In this document: positions 38,879 through 47,627 of the stretch, one piece after another | Layout: each line of letters begins with the position of its first letter | Position numbering within the stretch: position 1 is the stretch's first letter | Origin: Nosema muscidifuracis | Taxonomy: Eukaryota; Microsporidia; Nosematidae | Direction of reading: 5' to 3' | DNA length: 64,000 nucleotides | Assembly (NCBI GenBank): GCA_028335825.1 | Contig: JAIOKI010000015.1 | Span: 248,001 to 312,000, forward strand | The notes under the pieces: generated by a model | The model's input: only the letters and a program-made list of their open reading frames with translations | What the model was told of the DNA's origin: nothing | The model's database searches: none | Translations under genes and position numbers: made by a program

Positions 38879-39661
38879 TCATTTTCTTAAATTAATTGAA
38901 TCTTTATAAGGTGGATTAATCGGTTTACATACTGGTGATAATGAAATATTATCCAATAATTTTACTGTTAGATCACTATCAGGTCCATCTCCACATCCAA
39001 TAACTTCAAAATCTTCAATATTAGAATCTTCTATAATATTTAATGGACAATCTTTTAAATTAAATAAATCCTTACAATATATAAAACATTCTATTGATGC
39101 AAATCTACTAGACTTTGGTTTTAAAACAATAACTTCTTTATAAAATTTTTTAAAATGATGTACTAAATATTTACAGTACTTCCCTCTAAATATTTTAGAA
39201 ATAAAACTACTTCCAATATTTCCAATTTCTAAAGATATTTTTAAAGCAGAGCAAACAAGTTTGCATTGAAAATATTCGTCAATATCGTGAATACCAGTTA
39301 TATCAGGAGCTCCATCACATAAAATTAAATCTGCTTTTTCGTTATTAAATTCTTTTAAAATTTTTTGTACACATTCTTTAGTAGTTATATCTTCTTTTAT
39401 TATACATACACCTTCTATAGGATAAATTTCTTGTAAATCTACTGTACAAATATTCTTATTTTTATTTTCTTTCATCTTTTCACTAACATATTGAGACCAA
39501 CTTCCAGGAGCTCCACATAAATCTACTACATTTGACACATTATTAAATATATTGTAAGAATCGTCTATATGTTTTAGTTTATAAATACTTCTTGCTCTGT
39601 ACCCATTCTCTTTAGATAATTTATAGTACACATCTCTCTTATCTTTACTGTTAATTCCCAT
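38879..39661 (-). CDS. TRM7: tRNA 2'-O-ribose methyltransferase Trm7 (FtsJ family)
   Basis: This 260-residue protein starts MGINSKDKRDVYYKLSKENG, as Trm7 does (MG--SKDKRD-YYR-AKE-G). It has the SAM site DLCGAPGSWSQY (47-58) and the catalytic tetrad Lys28, Asp116 (CDGAPD), Lys156 (SKIFRG) and Glu191 (SIECF). Trm7 methylates the anticodon-loop riboses at positions 32 and 34 of certain tRNAs with the helpers Trm732 and Trm734. Length is close to the family's catalytic core. CCCC abuts the start codon, and the divergent YOS1 start is 33 bases away. Confidence 0.94.
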   Translation of the reverse strand: MGINSKDKRDVYYKLSKENGYRARSIYKLKHIDDSYNIFNNVSNVVDLCGAPGSWSQYVSEKMKENKNKNICTVDLQEIYPIEGVCIIKEDITTKECVQKILKEFNNEKADLILCDGAPDITGIHDIDEYFQCKLVCSALKISLEIGNIGSSFISKIFRGKYCKYLVHHFKKFYKEVIVLKPKSSRFASIECFIYCKDLFNLKDCPLNIIEDSNIEDFEVIGCGDGPDSDLTVKLLDNISLSPVCKPINPPYKDSINLRK

Positions 39662-39694
39662 GGGGTATTTTTATCTTGAGAATATATTTTACCC

Positions 39695-39934
39695 ATGTTT
39701 GGGTTATTTAAAATGTTCTATGGATTTCTTCTATTAGGAAATGCTATTGTTATTTTGGATGATAAAAGGTTTTTAAGTAGGATTGGACTTCCATTAGCAC
39801 AAGAAAATAGAAAGTTTTTAGGTGAAAAAAGGCAGAAGATGGTGGATTTGATTAATAGTATACGAGTAGTATTAAGAATACCTCTTATTATTTTAAATAT
39901 TATTTGTATATTTTATGAGATACTCTTTGGGTAA
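39695..39934 (+). CDS. YOS1: Yos1/IER3IP1-like ER-Golgi trafficking protein
   Basis: This 79-residue membrane protein has two hydrophobic segments, KMFYGFLLLGNAIVILDDKR (6-25) and LRIPLIILNIICIFYEILFG (60-79). KRFLSRIGLP (24-33) matches the ERFL--IGW motif, and INSIRVVLRIPLIILN (53-68) matches the LI-AVRT-MR-PLI-VN motif of Yos1. Yos1 joins Yip1 and Yif1 in the complex needed for ER-derived COPII vesicles to fuse with the Golgi. Length is normal for the family. CCC directly precedes the ATG. Confidence 0.92.
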   Translation: MFGLFKMFYGFLLLGNAIVILDDKRFLSRIGLPLAQENRKFLGEKRQKMVDLINSIRVVLRIPLIILNIICIFYEILFG

Positions 39935-40581
39935 AAATATGTAAAATAAAAGGTTTAATATAATTTTTTATTGTATAAAGTAATAAATTTAAGTGTAAAA
40001 TTAAGAGGGATTTATTTATTTTTATTATATATAAATGGAAATTTAAGTGTAAAATTAAGAGGGATTTAACTGTTCATATATTAAATGAATATATTTAATT
40101 TTAATATATATAAAGGGAAATTTAATTTTAATATAAAAAAGGATTTATTTAACTGTTCATATATTAAATGAATATATTTAATTTTAATATATATAAAGAG
40201 AGATTTAAGTGTTTATATAAAAATAGAGATTTATTTAATTTTATTATATATAAAGTAATAAATTAAATTTTATCTATAACAGGGATAAATTTAATTTTAA
40301 TATAAAAATGAATAAATTAAATTTTAATACAAAAAGGGATAAATTAAATTGCTCAAAAAGATTTGGTAGACTTATCGGAATTCTAACCTAATAATGAATA
40401 CTAATGCATGGCTTATTAACTTTCCATACAAATTTTATTCTCTTGATTAGTCGATCTCTCTATTTTTTTATTTATTTTAGACTAGTAAAACGTTTAATAA
40501 AATGACTCAATATTTTTTAATAAAAATATACTAAATCTTATAATAATTTCAAGTTAAAAAAAATAAATAAAAACGATTTAT
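39935..40581. repeat. Spacer with imperfect repeats and a less A+T-rich patch
   Basis: From about 39950 to 40350 a unit containing tttaatttta(a/t)tatata(a/t)aa and gagggattta recurs six to seven times. Around 40355-40480 the composition is more mixed (tttggtagacttatcggaat) and non-repetitive, but there is no open frame, A/B box or hairpin convincing enough to call an RNA gene. Confidence 0.5.
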
Positions 40582-41901
40582 TCAGATAACATGAATTTCT
40601 CTGACAAAGTCAGAATCTTTATCAAATACGATCTTAAACACTTTTTTGTATCCATGCTCATTTTTCAAGGTATGCCCTATTTCATCAATAGATTTGTCGT
40701 TTTTAATTAATGGAAACATGGCAAGATAAACATTTGAAATTGAAAGAAGTTTCTGATCAGAAGATATTATATAAATGGGAACACCAAGTCTTTTTGAATG
40801 AAGATGCTGCATTGGTTTTAATGAATTAATTTCCATAATTATACAAGACTTTCTTCTTTCTTTACCAATAAAAGGACACCTATTAATATTTGTAATATCA
40901 TTCTCAACATAATCTTCAGCATTCGCAATAATCTTTCCCATATAATCAGTACATAATAAAGGATTCGCTCCTATAGCAGTTTCTCCACTTAACATTAAAG
41001 CATCATATCCATCTGTAACAGCATTACCAATATCACTAATTTCAGATCTTAAAGGTATAGTCGATGTAGTCATACTTTCTAACATCTGTGTAGCACATAT
41101 AACAGGTTTATTCAATGATATTGTTTTTTTAGAAATATTTTTTTGAACCCTAAATAATTCAATAAACCCTGTTTCTACTCCAAGATCCCCACGGGCTACC
41201 ATAATTCCATCAGAAACGTTAATAATTTCTTCAACATTTTCAATTCCCTGAAGTGTTTCGATTTTAGCAAATACTGGTATTTTATAATTTACTTTTTCTT
41301 TTATTTTGAGAATAGTTTCTTTATTATTAACGAATGATGCAAATATAATATCAACTTCATTTTGTATACCGAACTCGACATCTTTATTATTACTGTTTTC
41401 AACAGATTCATTTGAAAAATAAATTCCTGGAAAATTAGCTTTCTTATTATTTTTTAATCTATGTGAATTAAGTGCCTTTCCTTTTATATGATCAGGTCCT
41501 AATTCAATAATCTCAAGTGCAAGAAATCCATCATCTAAATAGAATAAACTAGCTTTTTTCAAAGAACTGAAATCTTCAATAGGAACATAAATAGATCTAC
41601 TGACTTTTTTATTAGTAAATGTTAGGATATCATTTTCTTTAACATTTAATTCAGATGAATCTACTAGATTAATTCTAAATTCATGACCTTTAGTATCTAA
41701 ACATATTGTTATAACCTTATTGAGTTCTTTACCTATTTTTCTAAGGTTATTAATTAGATCTCTGTGCTCTTCATTAGTACCGTGGCTAAAATTTATTCTG
41801 AATATTGTCACTCCTTGGTATATTAAATTTTTGATTATAGATTTATTATTCAGAAATGAACTCATAGTAGCTATTGTCTTAGTTAGATTAATATTTTTCA
41901 T
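40582..41901 (-). CDS. PYK1: Pyruvate kinase
   Basis: This 439-residue protein carries the pyruvate kinase motifs: FRINFSHG (34-41), LDTKGHEFR (68-76, usually DTKGPEIR), FAKIETLQGIENVEEI (211-226) with the catalytic Lys213 and metal ligand Glu215, and MVARGDLGVE (234-243). ATQMLES and GYDALMLSGETA follow in order. It makes the last ATP of glycolysis from phosphoenolpyruvate and ADP in the cytosol. The C-terminal regulatory domain is shorter than the roughly 500 residues of yeast enzymes, so allosteric control may be reduced. There is no CCC block; the ATG follows a plain caacac. Confidence 0.97.
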   Translation of the reverse strand: MKNINLTKTIATMSSFLNNKSIIKNLIYQGVTIFRINFSHGTNEEHRDLINNLRKIGKELNKVITICLDTKGHEFRINLVDSSELNVKENDILTFTNKKVSRSIYVPIEDFSSLKKASLFYLDDGFLALEIIELGPDHIKGKALNSHRLKNNKKANFPGIYFSNESVENSNNKDVEFGIQNEVDIIFASFVNNKETILKIKEKVNYKIPVFAKIETLQGIENVEEIINVSDGIMVARGDLGVETGFIELFRVQKNISKKTISLNKPVICATQMLESMTTSTIPLRSEISDIGNAVTDGYDALMLSGETAIGANPLLCTDYMGKIIANAEDYVENDITNINRCPFIGKERRKSCIIMEINSLKPMQHLHSKRLGVPIYIISSDQKLLSISNVYLAMFPLIKNDKSIDEIGHTLKNEHGYKKVFKIVFDKDSDFVREIHVI

Positions 41902-42162
41902 GTGTTGGTATGTTTTTTAAATTATATAATTTATTTTTTGAATGGACAAATAAAAAACAAGATATGTTTTTTGTTTCAAGATATAAGGCAAGTATGGAAT
42001 AAATAAAAATTTAGATTATCATATATTTAAACTTGTATGGTCATATTATTATACGAATATTGATTTTTTAATTTATTGAATAATAAATGTTTAGTTGTTG
42101 TAAAAAAAATAAAGAATTTTCTGACATGTTAGACAAAAAAGATGATTTTATATCTAAATTTA

Positions 42163-42771
42163 TCATTTACGATAAAATTTTTTATAAGGATTAAAATCTT
42201 TTGGTATGGTCAATCTTCCAGTTTTATATGAACTATCAGTAACATTTGAAAAGTCCAAAACTGATGATGATCTATCATTTTTTCGTTTTGTATTTTTTAT
42301 TATATTGCATACTTTTTTTACTTTATCAGCATTCTGTCCTATATCAGGAACAGATTTTCGACTTTTAGATATTCCAGGATTTTTTTTATAAGAATTTTCT
42401 TTTTTTAATTTTTCAATTTCACATCGAGCAAGTTTTAATAATTTCTTGTACGTATTAATTTCATCCTTCATGTATTCTATTAGATTTATTGAACTATTTA
42501 TTTGGAACATTGATATTTCTATTGGTCTTGTAAATAACTCAGATGGGTTCTTTTTTAATTTACTACTTATTGTACTATTTATAGGTAAAAAAGATGTATT
42601 TGAATTACATATCACACAATAATCTGTTTCTTTAATACAATTTGTACATATAATGTGCATACAATAACTTATCAATAGATCACATTTTTTTTGTACCATT
42701 TTTTGGCTATTATGTGGATAATAACATAAATTACAATAGATAAGTGAATTTAAAATTTCTTCTTGATTCAT
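42163..42771 (-). CDS. RING-finger protein, Zip3/RNF212/HEI10-like
   Basis: This 202-residue protein has an N-terminal RING of the form C13--C, C---YCMHIICTNC (37-45), C--C (52-55), followed by a coiled coil (about 80-125, IEYMKDEINTYKKLL). A basic, Ser-rich tail ends GRLTIPKDFNPYKKFYRK. A short N-terminal RING followed by one coiled coil and a basic tail is the plan of the meiotic SUMO/ubiquitin ligases Zip3, RNF212 and HEI10, which mark crossover sites. The match is structural rather than residue by residue, so another RING ligase is possible. It lies near RAD52, which handles recombination. No CCC block precedes the ATG. Confidence 0.55.
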   Translation of the reverse strand: MNQEEILNSLIYCNLCYYPHNSQKMVQKKCDLLISYCMHIICTNCIKETDYCVICNSNTSFLPINSTISSKLKKNPSELFTRPIEISMFQINSSINLIEYMKDEINTYKKLLKLARCEIEKLKKENSYKKNPGISKSRKSVPDIGQNADKVKKVCNIIKNTKRKNDRSSSVLDFSNVTDSSYKTGRLTIPKDFNPYKKFYRK

Positions 42772-42841
42772 GCATTAAAATTATAATTTTTTTTTATATT
42801 TTTAAAATATTTAATTTAAGATAAACATTCTTTATTAGTCT

Positions 42842-43378
42842 TCATCTTCTCATTACTAAAGAGACCATGCTGGATATTCCATTAGTACCTCCTGGTATAA
42901 AAGTTAATGCGAAAACAATAAATGAAACTACTTGTACTAGACATAAAGATAAATTGATGAAATAACTTCTTATAGTAAATGTTGTATATATAGTAGTCAA
43001 GGTAGATAATATAAAGAATGAAGTATACACTCTCTTCTTCTCTGAGAATAAATTACTGATATAAGATTTAAATCCTAGCAAGAATCCAAACATAAAGAAA
43101 AATATGAAATTACTAAATGCATAAGGAAGAGCGAATGAAGCAGGATTTATAACAGCAGTAAATACACGAACCATTGAATAGAAGAAACATAGAAGTCCTA
43201 TGGCAAAGAATATTACAAATGTTATTGCTCTTTGAAAAAGAGTCATTCCAAAGTATTCTAAGTCATATTCTTTCTGTTTGAATATTTGTTCGTATCTTGG
43301 TGGTATAGTGAAGAAGATGTGTTTCTCTTTTGCTTTTAATGCTTCTTGTAATGGATCCATCTTTTGCATGCCCCTCAT
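42842..43378 (-). CDS. SFT2: Sft2-like Golgi membrane protein
   Basis: This 178-residue protein has four membrane segments (about 50-68, 83-101, 113-133, 141-160). It shows the Sft2 cues LFQRAITFVIFFAIGLLCFF, PASFALPYAFSNFIFFFMFG and the ending FIPGGTNGI (YIPGG--G). Sft2 acts in endosome/ER-to-Golgi vesicle fusion with the t-SNARE Sed5. The first ATG is at 43378; in-frame ATGs at codons 4 and 7 are also possible, and a GGGG block lies between the first and second, so the second may be used. Confidence 0.92.
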   Translation of the reverse strand: MRGMQKMDPLQEALKAKEKHIFFTIPPRYEQIFKQKEYDLEYFGMTLFQRAITFVIFFAIGLLCFFYSMVRVFTAVINPASFALPYAFSNFIFFFMFGFLLGFKSYISNLFSEKKRVYTSFFILSTLTTIYTTFTIRSYFINLSLCLVQVVSFIVFALTFIPGGTNGISSMVSLVMRR

Positions 43379-43548
43379 TTTTTAAAATTTATTTATAATT
43401 TTGAAATCAAAAAAATAAATAAAGAAAGGAGAAATTTAAAAAATGATTGACGGATAAAAAATTGTACTTTCTTAGTATTAAATAACTAAGAAGATATAAA
43501 ATAGATTAATTTGTTTATGTATGTAGTAAATATAAAACATGTTTTAAA

Positions 43549-44133
43549 TTAATTATTGCTCATACTGAAAGCATCAAAATCTATGGAATCATTTTCTTCT
43601 ATTTTTTTTACTATATTATTTTCTTGTCTATAAAGATCTTTAGCATTTACAAAATCTCTTTCTTTCTTTTCAATCTTTTTAACTGTATTAATAAAATCTT
43701 TATCATAACAACAATTTCCAAGTGAATTTCCAAATTGTCTTAATGCTCTTTTTAAAGCATCAGTAGCAGATTCTTTCTTTGCTTTTTCAAATGCTTCACT
43801 TTTTCTTCTTTGATTTTCTGAATTACCAAAACCAACATCTTCTTTATGTGTACCATCTTTAAGAGATATTCGTACTATACAAGATATTCCAATATTCCAT
43901 TTTGAATCAATCACATCACAATAATCTACTTCCATTTTTACAATTTGAGATGACCAACCATCAAAACCGAATATTTGATTAGCAAGAGATATAACAGTCC
44001 ATCCTTCTACATATGGAACCATTATTCTATTAAATCCCTGTCTGTAGCTAATATACTCAGGAGCAAGCTTCTTATTCAATAATTTGGATATTTTAATTTT
44101 CTCATCAGATGTAAAATTTCTTTCTGTGTTCAT
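43549..44133 (-). CDS. RAD52: Rad52 recombination mediator
   Basis: This 194-residue protein is the conserved N-terminal DNA-binding ring domain of Rad52. LNKKLAPEYISYRQGFNRIM (18-37) matches L---LGPE-IS-R----G--+-Y. IFGFDGWSSQI (54-64) and HKEDVGFGNSENQRRKSEAF (95-114), then KKESATDALKRALRQFGNSL (118-137), are the core motifs. It anneals single strands and helps load Rad51. The long C-terminal tail that binds RPA and Rad51 in fungi (total about 470) is nearly absent. No CCC block is visible. It is followed upstream, 51 bases away, by the Sec61-beta-like gene on the same strand. Confidence 0.97.
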   Translation of the reverse strand: MNTERNFTSDEKIKISKLLNKKLAPEYISYRQGFNRIMVPYVEGWTVISLANQIFGFDGWSSQIVKMEVDYCDVIDSKWNIGISCIVRISLKDGTHKEDVGFGNSENQRRKSEAFEKAKKESATDALKRALRQFGNSLGNCCYDKDFINTVKKIEKKERDFVNAKDLYRQENNIVKKIEENDSIDFDAFSMSNN

Positions 44134-44184
44134 GATAAAGATTTATGCATTAAAAAATATAAAAAAATTTAAATATGAAAAACA

Positions 44185-44442
44185 TCATTTTTTATTTAAA
44201 AAGGCTGTTATAAGAAGAGAGAATACAACAACAACTATTGATACAGCTACTTGTGGAGCAGTAGTAGCAGGGATAAATCTTGAGACGATATGTAACAAAA
44301 ATACATTAGCTATAAATATGAGAGAGATAATTAATACCTGTAAAGGAGTTATTAAGAACATTGACTGGTCATCATAAAAAAGATCGTTTAATTTTTTCTG
44401 TCTTTGCTTAAATTGGTGAACTTGTATTTTTGAATTCGACAT
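44185..44442 (-). CDS. Sec61-beta-like translocon subunit with an extra hydrophobic segment
   Basis: This is an 85-residue protein. LNDLFYDDQSMFLITPLQVL (18-37) followed by IISLIFIANVFLLHIVSRF (38-56) aligns with the Sec61-beta end, where W--Y-ED--G is followed by P--VL--SL-FI-SVF-LHI-GK. Normally the protein stops there; here a second hydrophobic segment (about 65-82, VAVSIVVVVFSLLITAFL) and NKK follow. Sec61-beta is the tail-anchored small subunit of the ER translocon. The extra segment could make a hairpin or place the C-terminus in the cytosol. CCCC lies four bases before the ATG. Confidence 0.7.
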   Translation of the reverse strand: MSNSKIQVHQFKQRQKKLNDLFYDDQSMFLITPLQVLIISLIFIANVFLLHIVSRFIPATTAPQVAVSIVVVVFSLLITAFLNKK

Positions 44443-45762
44443 AAGAGGGGATAATATTTTTATTTAAATAGCATAAACAAATAAAATTTACTAAGAAAAA
44501 GTAAGCTTAAAATTTTTTTGAATTGAGATTTGATTTTTACTTAAAAATATTTAAAGTCATTATATATCTGATAATAATCTAATTAATTTTTGATAAAATC
44601 ATATTTGATTTATTAATATGTTACATATAAAAAAGTATTTAAAAAATAATTAGAAATAAATTTAACAAAAAGTTTTTTTTATTAATAAAAAGGTATTAGA
44701 TTTTAAAATAATCTTTTTCTTATCTAAATATCTATTTAAATAAAAGTTTTGTCTTTTAATTAATTAAATTCAAAACACAAGTAATTTCATGTATTTGAAA
44801 GTTTATCAATCAAAGAAGTCTTATAATTCATAAAAAAAATTAAAGCTTAATTAAAGATTTTTTTTTCGGTTGATAAAAAACTAAATATTGAAGAAGATAA
44901 TATTAAATGACTATTTTTTGACTAAAAAGGTTTATCGTTAAAAAATAGTTGTTCTTTTATTAAAATTTGCAATAAGTATTTTTAATATAACTCTTCTATA
45001 AATAAAGAATATTTTTAGTAAGTCATTATTCAATCATTTCGTAACTATTTCGTCATTAATATAATAAATATTTCTAATCTATAATTATTTATTCAATTAT
45101 AAAGTAATATCAATAAAATGCATAATAAAATTATTATGAATGCATAAATTTGTTAAAATAATTAATTGTAAATAATAAGATCTAAATAAATTTAATTTCT
45201 TTCTTATTCGTAAATAAACCATGAATAGTCAACGCTAATCTTATTATTTTTAATACTTTTAAATATAAAATATTTCAACTTATTTTTTTCAAAAGAAGCT
45301 TCATAAATTATTATTTTCTTCTTTTTATTGAAAATTTATGTCTCTTGTCAAACATTATGGAAATTTACTTTATTATTTAACAAATTAAATGAATAAAATA
45401 CATAGACAAAAATATGATGATGTGTTAAAAATTTGAATTGCGAAATTAAGTTTATAAAAAAATATTAACATCAAATTAATGCTTATTTATATACTTAAAA
45501 AAATATAATAAGAAGAAATTCACAATTGAGTTTTTTAATGTACTCAAATAACTTTGCTTTTGCTCTAAGAAAACAAATATTTTTAAGCATAAAATTTTAA
45601 AATTTTTAAAATTATTGTTAGTCATTTTTAATAAAAACAAAAATTTAATATTTAATATTTTTTAATTTATTATATTTTAATTTATTTTTGTTAGTTTATT
45701 CTGATGAAATATAAATCATATAATCAATATTTAATATATTGACTCACCATAAAAATAATACT
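44443..45762. other. 1.3-kb A+T-rich spacer with a long hairpin
   Basis: There is no gene or RNA motif. An imperfect inverted repeat with 13-base arms (12 of 13 paired) and a 14-base loop lies at 44910-44949 (left arm actattttttgac). The rest is A+T-rich with stops in all frames. The plus strand shows a few short islands of mixed composition, for example near 45540-45580, but nothing I can name. Confidence 0.5.
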
Positions 45763-46746
45763 TTAGAATCCTAAATCAAATGAAAACTGATACATCTCAG
45801 TATTATCATCTCTTACAAGAGGAAAAGCTAAAGATATATCCATATTAGGTCCTTCTTTACCATACATAGGTACACTGATTCCAGTACCAATAGATAAACC
45901 TAATGCACTTGTCTTAATATTAGGCAATTCGTTAAATATTTTTACTAAATTTTCTTCCTTATTATTTAAACCCATTGACCCAAATAAATAAAAATTAATA
46001 TTTTTCATTCCAAATATTATCTTATTGGTCAATTCAAGATACGATCTACCCCCTACTTTATTTTTATTTATAACTGGTGAAATGCTATTATTTTTATATC
46101 CTTTAATATTTTCTCCAAGATAGAATTTATCTACTTGATTTATATTACCTAATGCTAAACCAGTACCAATCTTAAGATTATATCTAAATAATTTGAAAAC
46201 ATCAAAATCAAAATTAACACTAGAAATTATCTTAGTAAAATCTAGTCCTTTCTTTAAATTAATATTTAGATAAGGCATATTGTACTTCATAAAAATATAT
46301 TTATCAAGTCCATATCCAATTTCAAAATATTTATTAGATATCCCTATTTCTTTAGTATTAATAACATGTTCTTTATCAGATAACTTCTTTATAAACCTTG
46401 AGTTATTTATATTAGCAAATACAAGAAATTTACTAAATATGAAAGGTTTAGTAAAACTCACTTCATATTCTTTAATACTATTTATATTTAAATTTATATT
46501 CTCTGCTTTCCCAAACAAATTTGGAAAACTGATTGTTAAACTATTCTTATTCTTTCCTTTTGAATTTATGCTAATTTTATTTTTTAATTCTGTAACCGAT
46601 AATTTATTTCGTGTATCAACCATATCTGAAAATATATTTAATTGAGATAAATTTGATTTTAAGTTAGATATATCAGATGATAATTGAGAAATTTTTGATA
46701 TGAAATCTTTTTTTGTCTTCTTTAATCCAAGTATTTGAATTTTCAT
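45763..46746 (-). CDS. SAM50: Sam50/Tob55-like outer-membrane beta-barrel protein
   Basis: This is a 327-residue protein. Residues 1-45 (MKIQILGLKKTKKDFISKIS, then NIFSDM) look like a single reduced POTRA domain. The rest is alternating beta sequence with VDKFYLGENIKGYKNNSISP (about 205-224), the F-LGG---+RGF motif of Omp85 proteins, and it ends in the aromatic strand EMYQFSFDLGF expected of a barrel. Sam50 inserts beta-barrel proteins into the mitochondrial outer membrane, here presumably that of the mitosome. The start at 46746 is chosen because CCC abuts that ATG; a longer frame begins 13 codons earlier. It fits with the Tom70-like gene at 14,347. Confidence 0.88.
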   Translation of the reverse strand: MKIQILGLKKTKKDFISKISQLSSDISNLKSNLSQLNIFSDMVDTRNKLSVTELKNKISINSKGKNKNSLTISFPNLFGKAENINLNINSIKEYEVSFTKPFIFSKFLVFANINNSRFIKKLSDKEHVINTKEIGISNKYFEIGYGLDKYIFMKYNMPYLNINLKKGLDFTKIISSVNFDFDVFKLFRYNLKIGTGLALGNINQVDKFYLGENIKGYKNNSISPVINKNKVGGRSYLELTNKIIFGMKNINFYLFGSMGLNNKEENLVKIFNELPNIKTSALGLSIGTGISVPMYGKEGPNMDISLAFPLVRDDNTEMYQFSFDLGF

Positions 46747-46820
46747 GGGTGCTTTATAAAATAATTTTTTTTTAAAAAATAGCATAAATAGAAAAATTAC
46801 CTAAAAGAAAATTCTTTTAA

Positions 46821-47270
46821 TTATATGACACATTTCAGTGATCCATATGAGAAATCTCTTATGATTCCTACGAATGGGAATACATTACCTCTAAGCTCGA
46901 TTTCAACTTCTGTACCAACTTCACCTCTGATTTCATAATTAGATTTTATGACTTCATCAAAAATCTTTTTATCATTTCTTTTTACAATTTTTGACCAAAC
47001 CATTTCAGAACTTCCACTTTTATAATTTACTTTTGCATACAAAAATATTTGCTTGACATTAAAATTGAACTGAGATTCTAAATTTATTTTTGGATTAAAT
47101 GATATAACACGTCTGTAATTATTAGATTGAACGCCTAATAATTGAATATTAGCCTTCGGTAATGGACTTCTAAATAATAATGAACAAAGAAATATTGAAA
47201 ATAAAAGACCTATTGTTGGGTTGAATATTCCTGAAAATATGAATGAGAATCTTCTTTTAGTTACATGCAT
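46821..47270 (-). CDS. SPC3: Signal peptidase subunit Spc3 (SPC22/23)
   Basis: This 149-residue protein has one N-terminal membrane anchor (about 16-34, FNPTIGLLFSIFLCSLLF). FNFNVKQIFLYAKVNYKS (68-85) matches the F-WNVKQLF-Y----Y motif. MVWSKIVKRND (89-99) matches the VVLWD-I+ motif, and NVFPFVGI (128-135) the N--P--G- motif near the end. Spc3 is the essential luminal accessory subunit of the ER signal peptidase complex. It is slightly shorter than the human protein (180). CCC lies just upstream of the ATG (taccctaaATG). Confidence 0.92.
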   Translation of the reverse strand: MHVTKRRFSFIFSGIFNPTIGLLFSIFLCSLLFRSPLPKANIQLLGVQSNNYRRVISFNPKINLESQFNFNVKQIFLYAKVNYKSGSSEMVWSKIVKRNDKKIFDEVIKSNYEIRGEVGTEVEIELRGNVFPFVGIIRDFSYGSLKCVI

Positions 47271-47627
47271 TTAGGGTAAAAAATATTTGAATATTTAACT
47301 AATATGAAAAAAAATATTAAGATTACTTTTCTAGTCTTATTATTTAAAAATAATATTTAAGTATTTAGCTAACATGAAAAAGAAATATTAAGATTATTTT
47401 TCTTGTCTATTATTTTAGAAAAAACATTTGAATATTTAACTAAGATAAAAAAAAATATTAAGATTATTTTTCTTGTCTATTATTTTAGAAAAAATATCTA
47501 AATATTTAACTAAGATAAAAAAAAATATTAAGATTATTTTTTTAGTAATGTCATTTTAAAAATATTTAAATATTTAACTAATATGAAAAAAAATATTAAG
47601 ATTATTTTTCTAGTAATGTCATTTTAA
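47271..47627. repeat. Tandem repeat of about 70 bp between SPC3 and eIF5B
   Basis: Five copies of a unit of about 70 bp (core atattaagattatttttct, then a gtctattatttta or gtaatgtcatttta block, then aatatttaactaa) fill 47290-47625. The last partial copy runs into the stop region of the eIF5B gene. There is no open frame. Confidence 0.85.
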
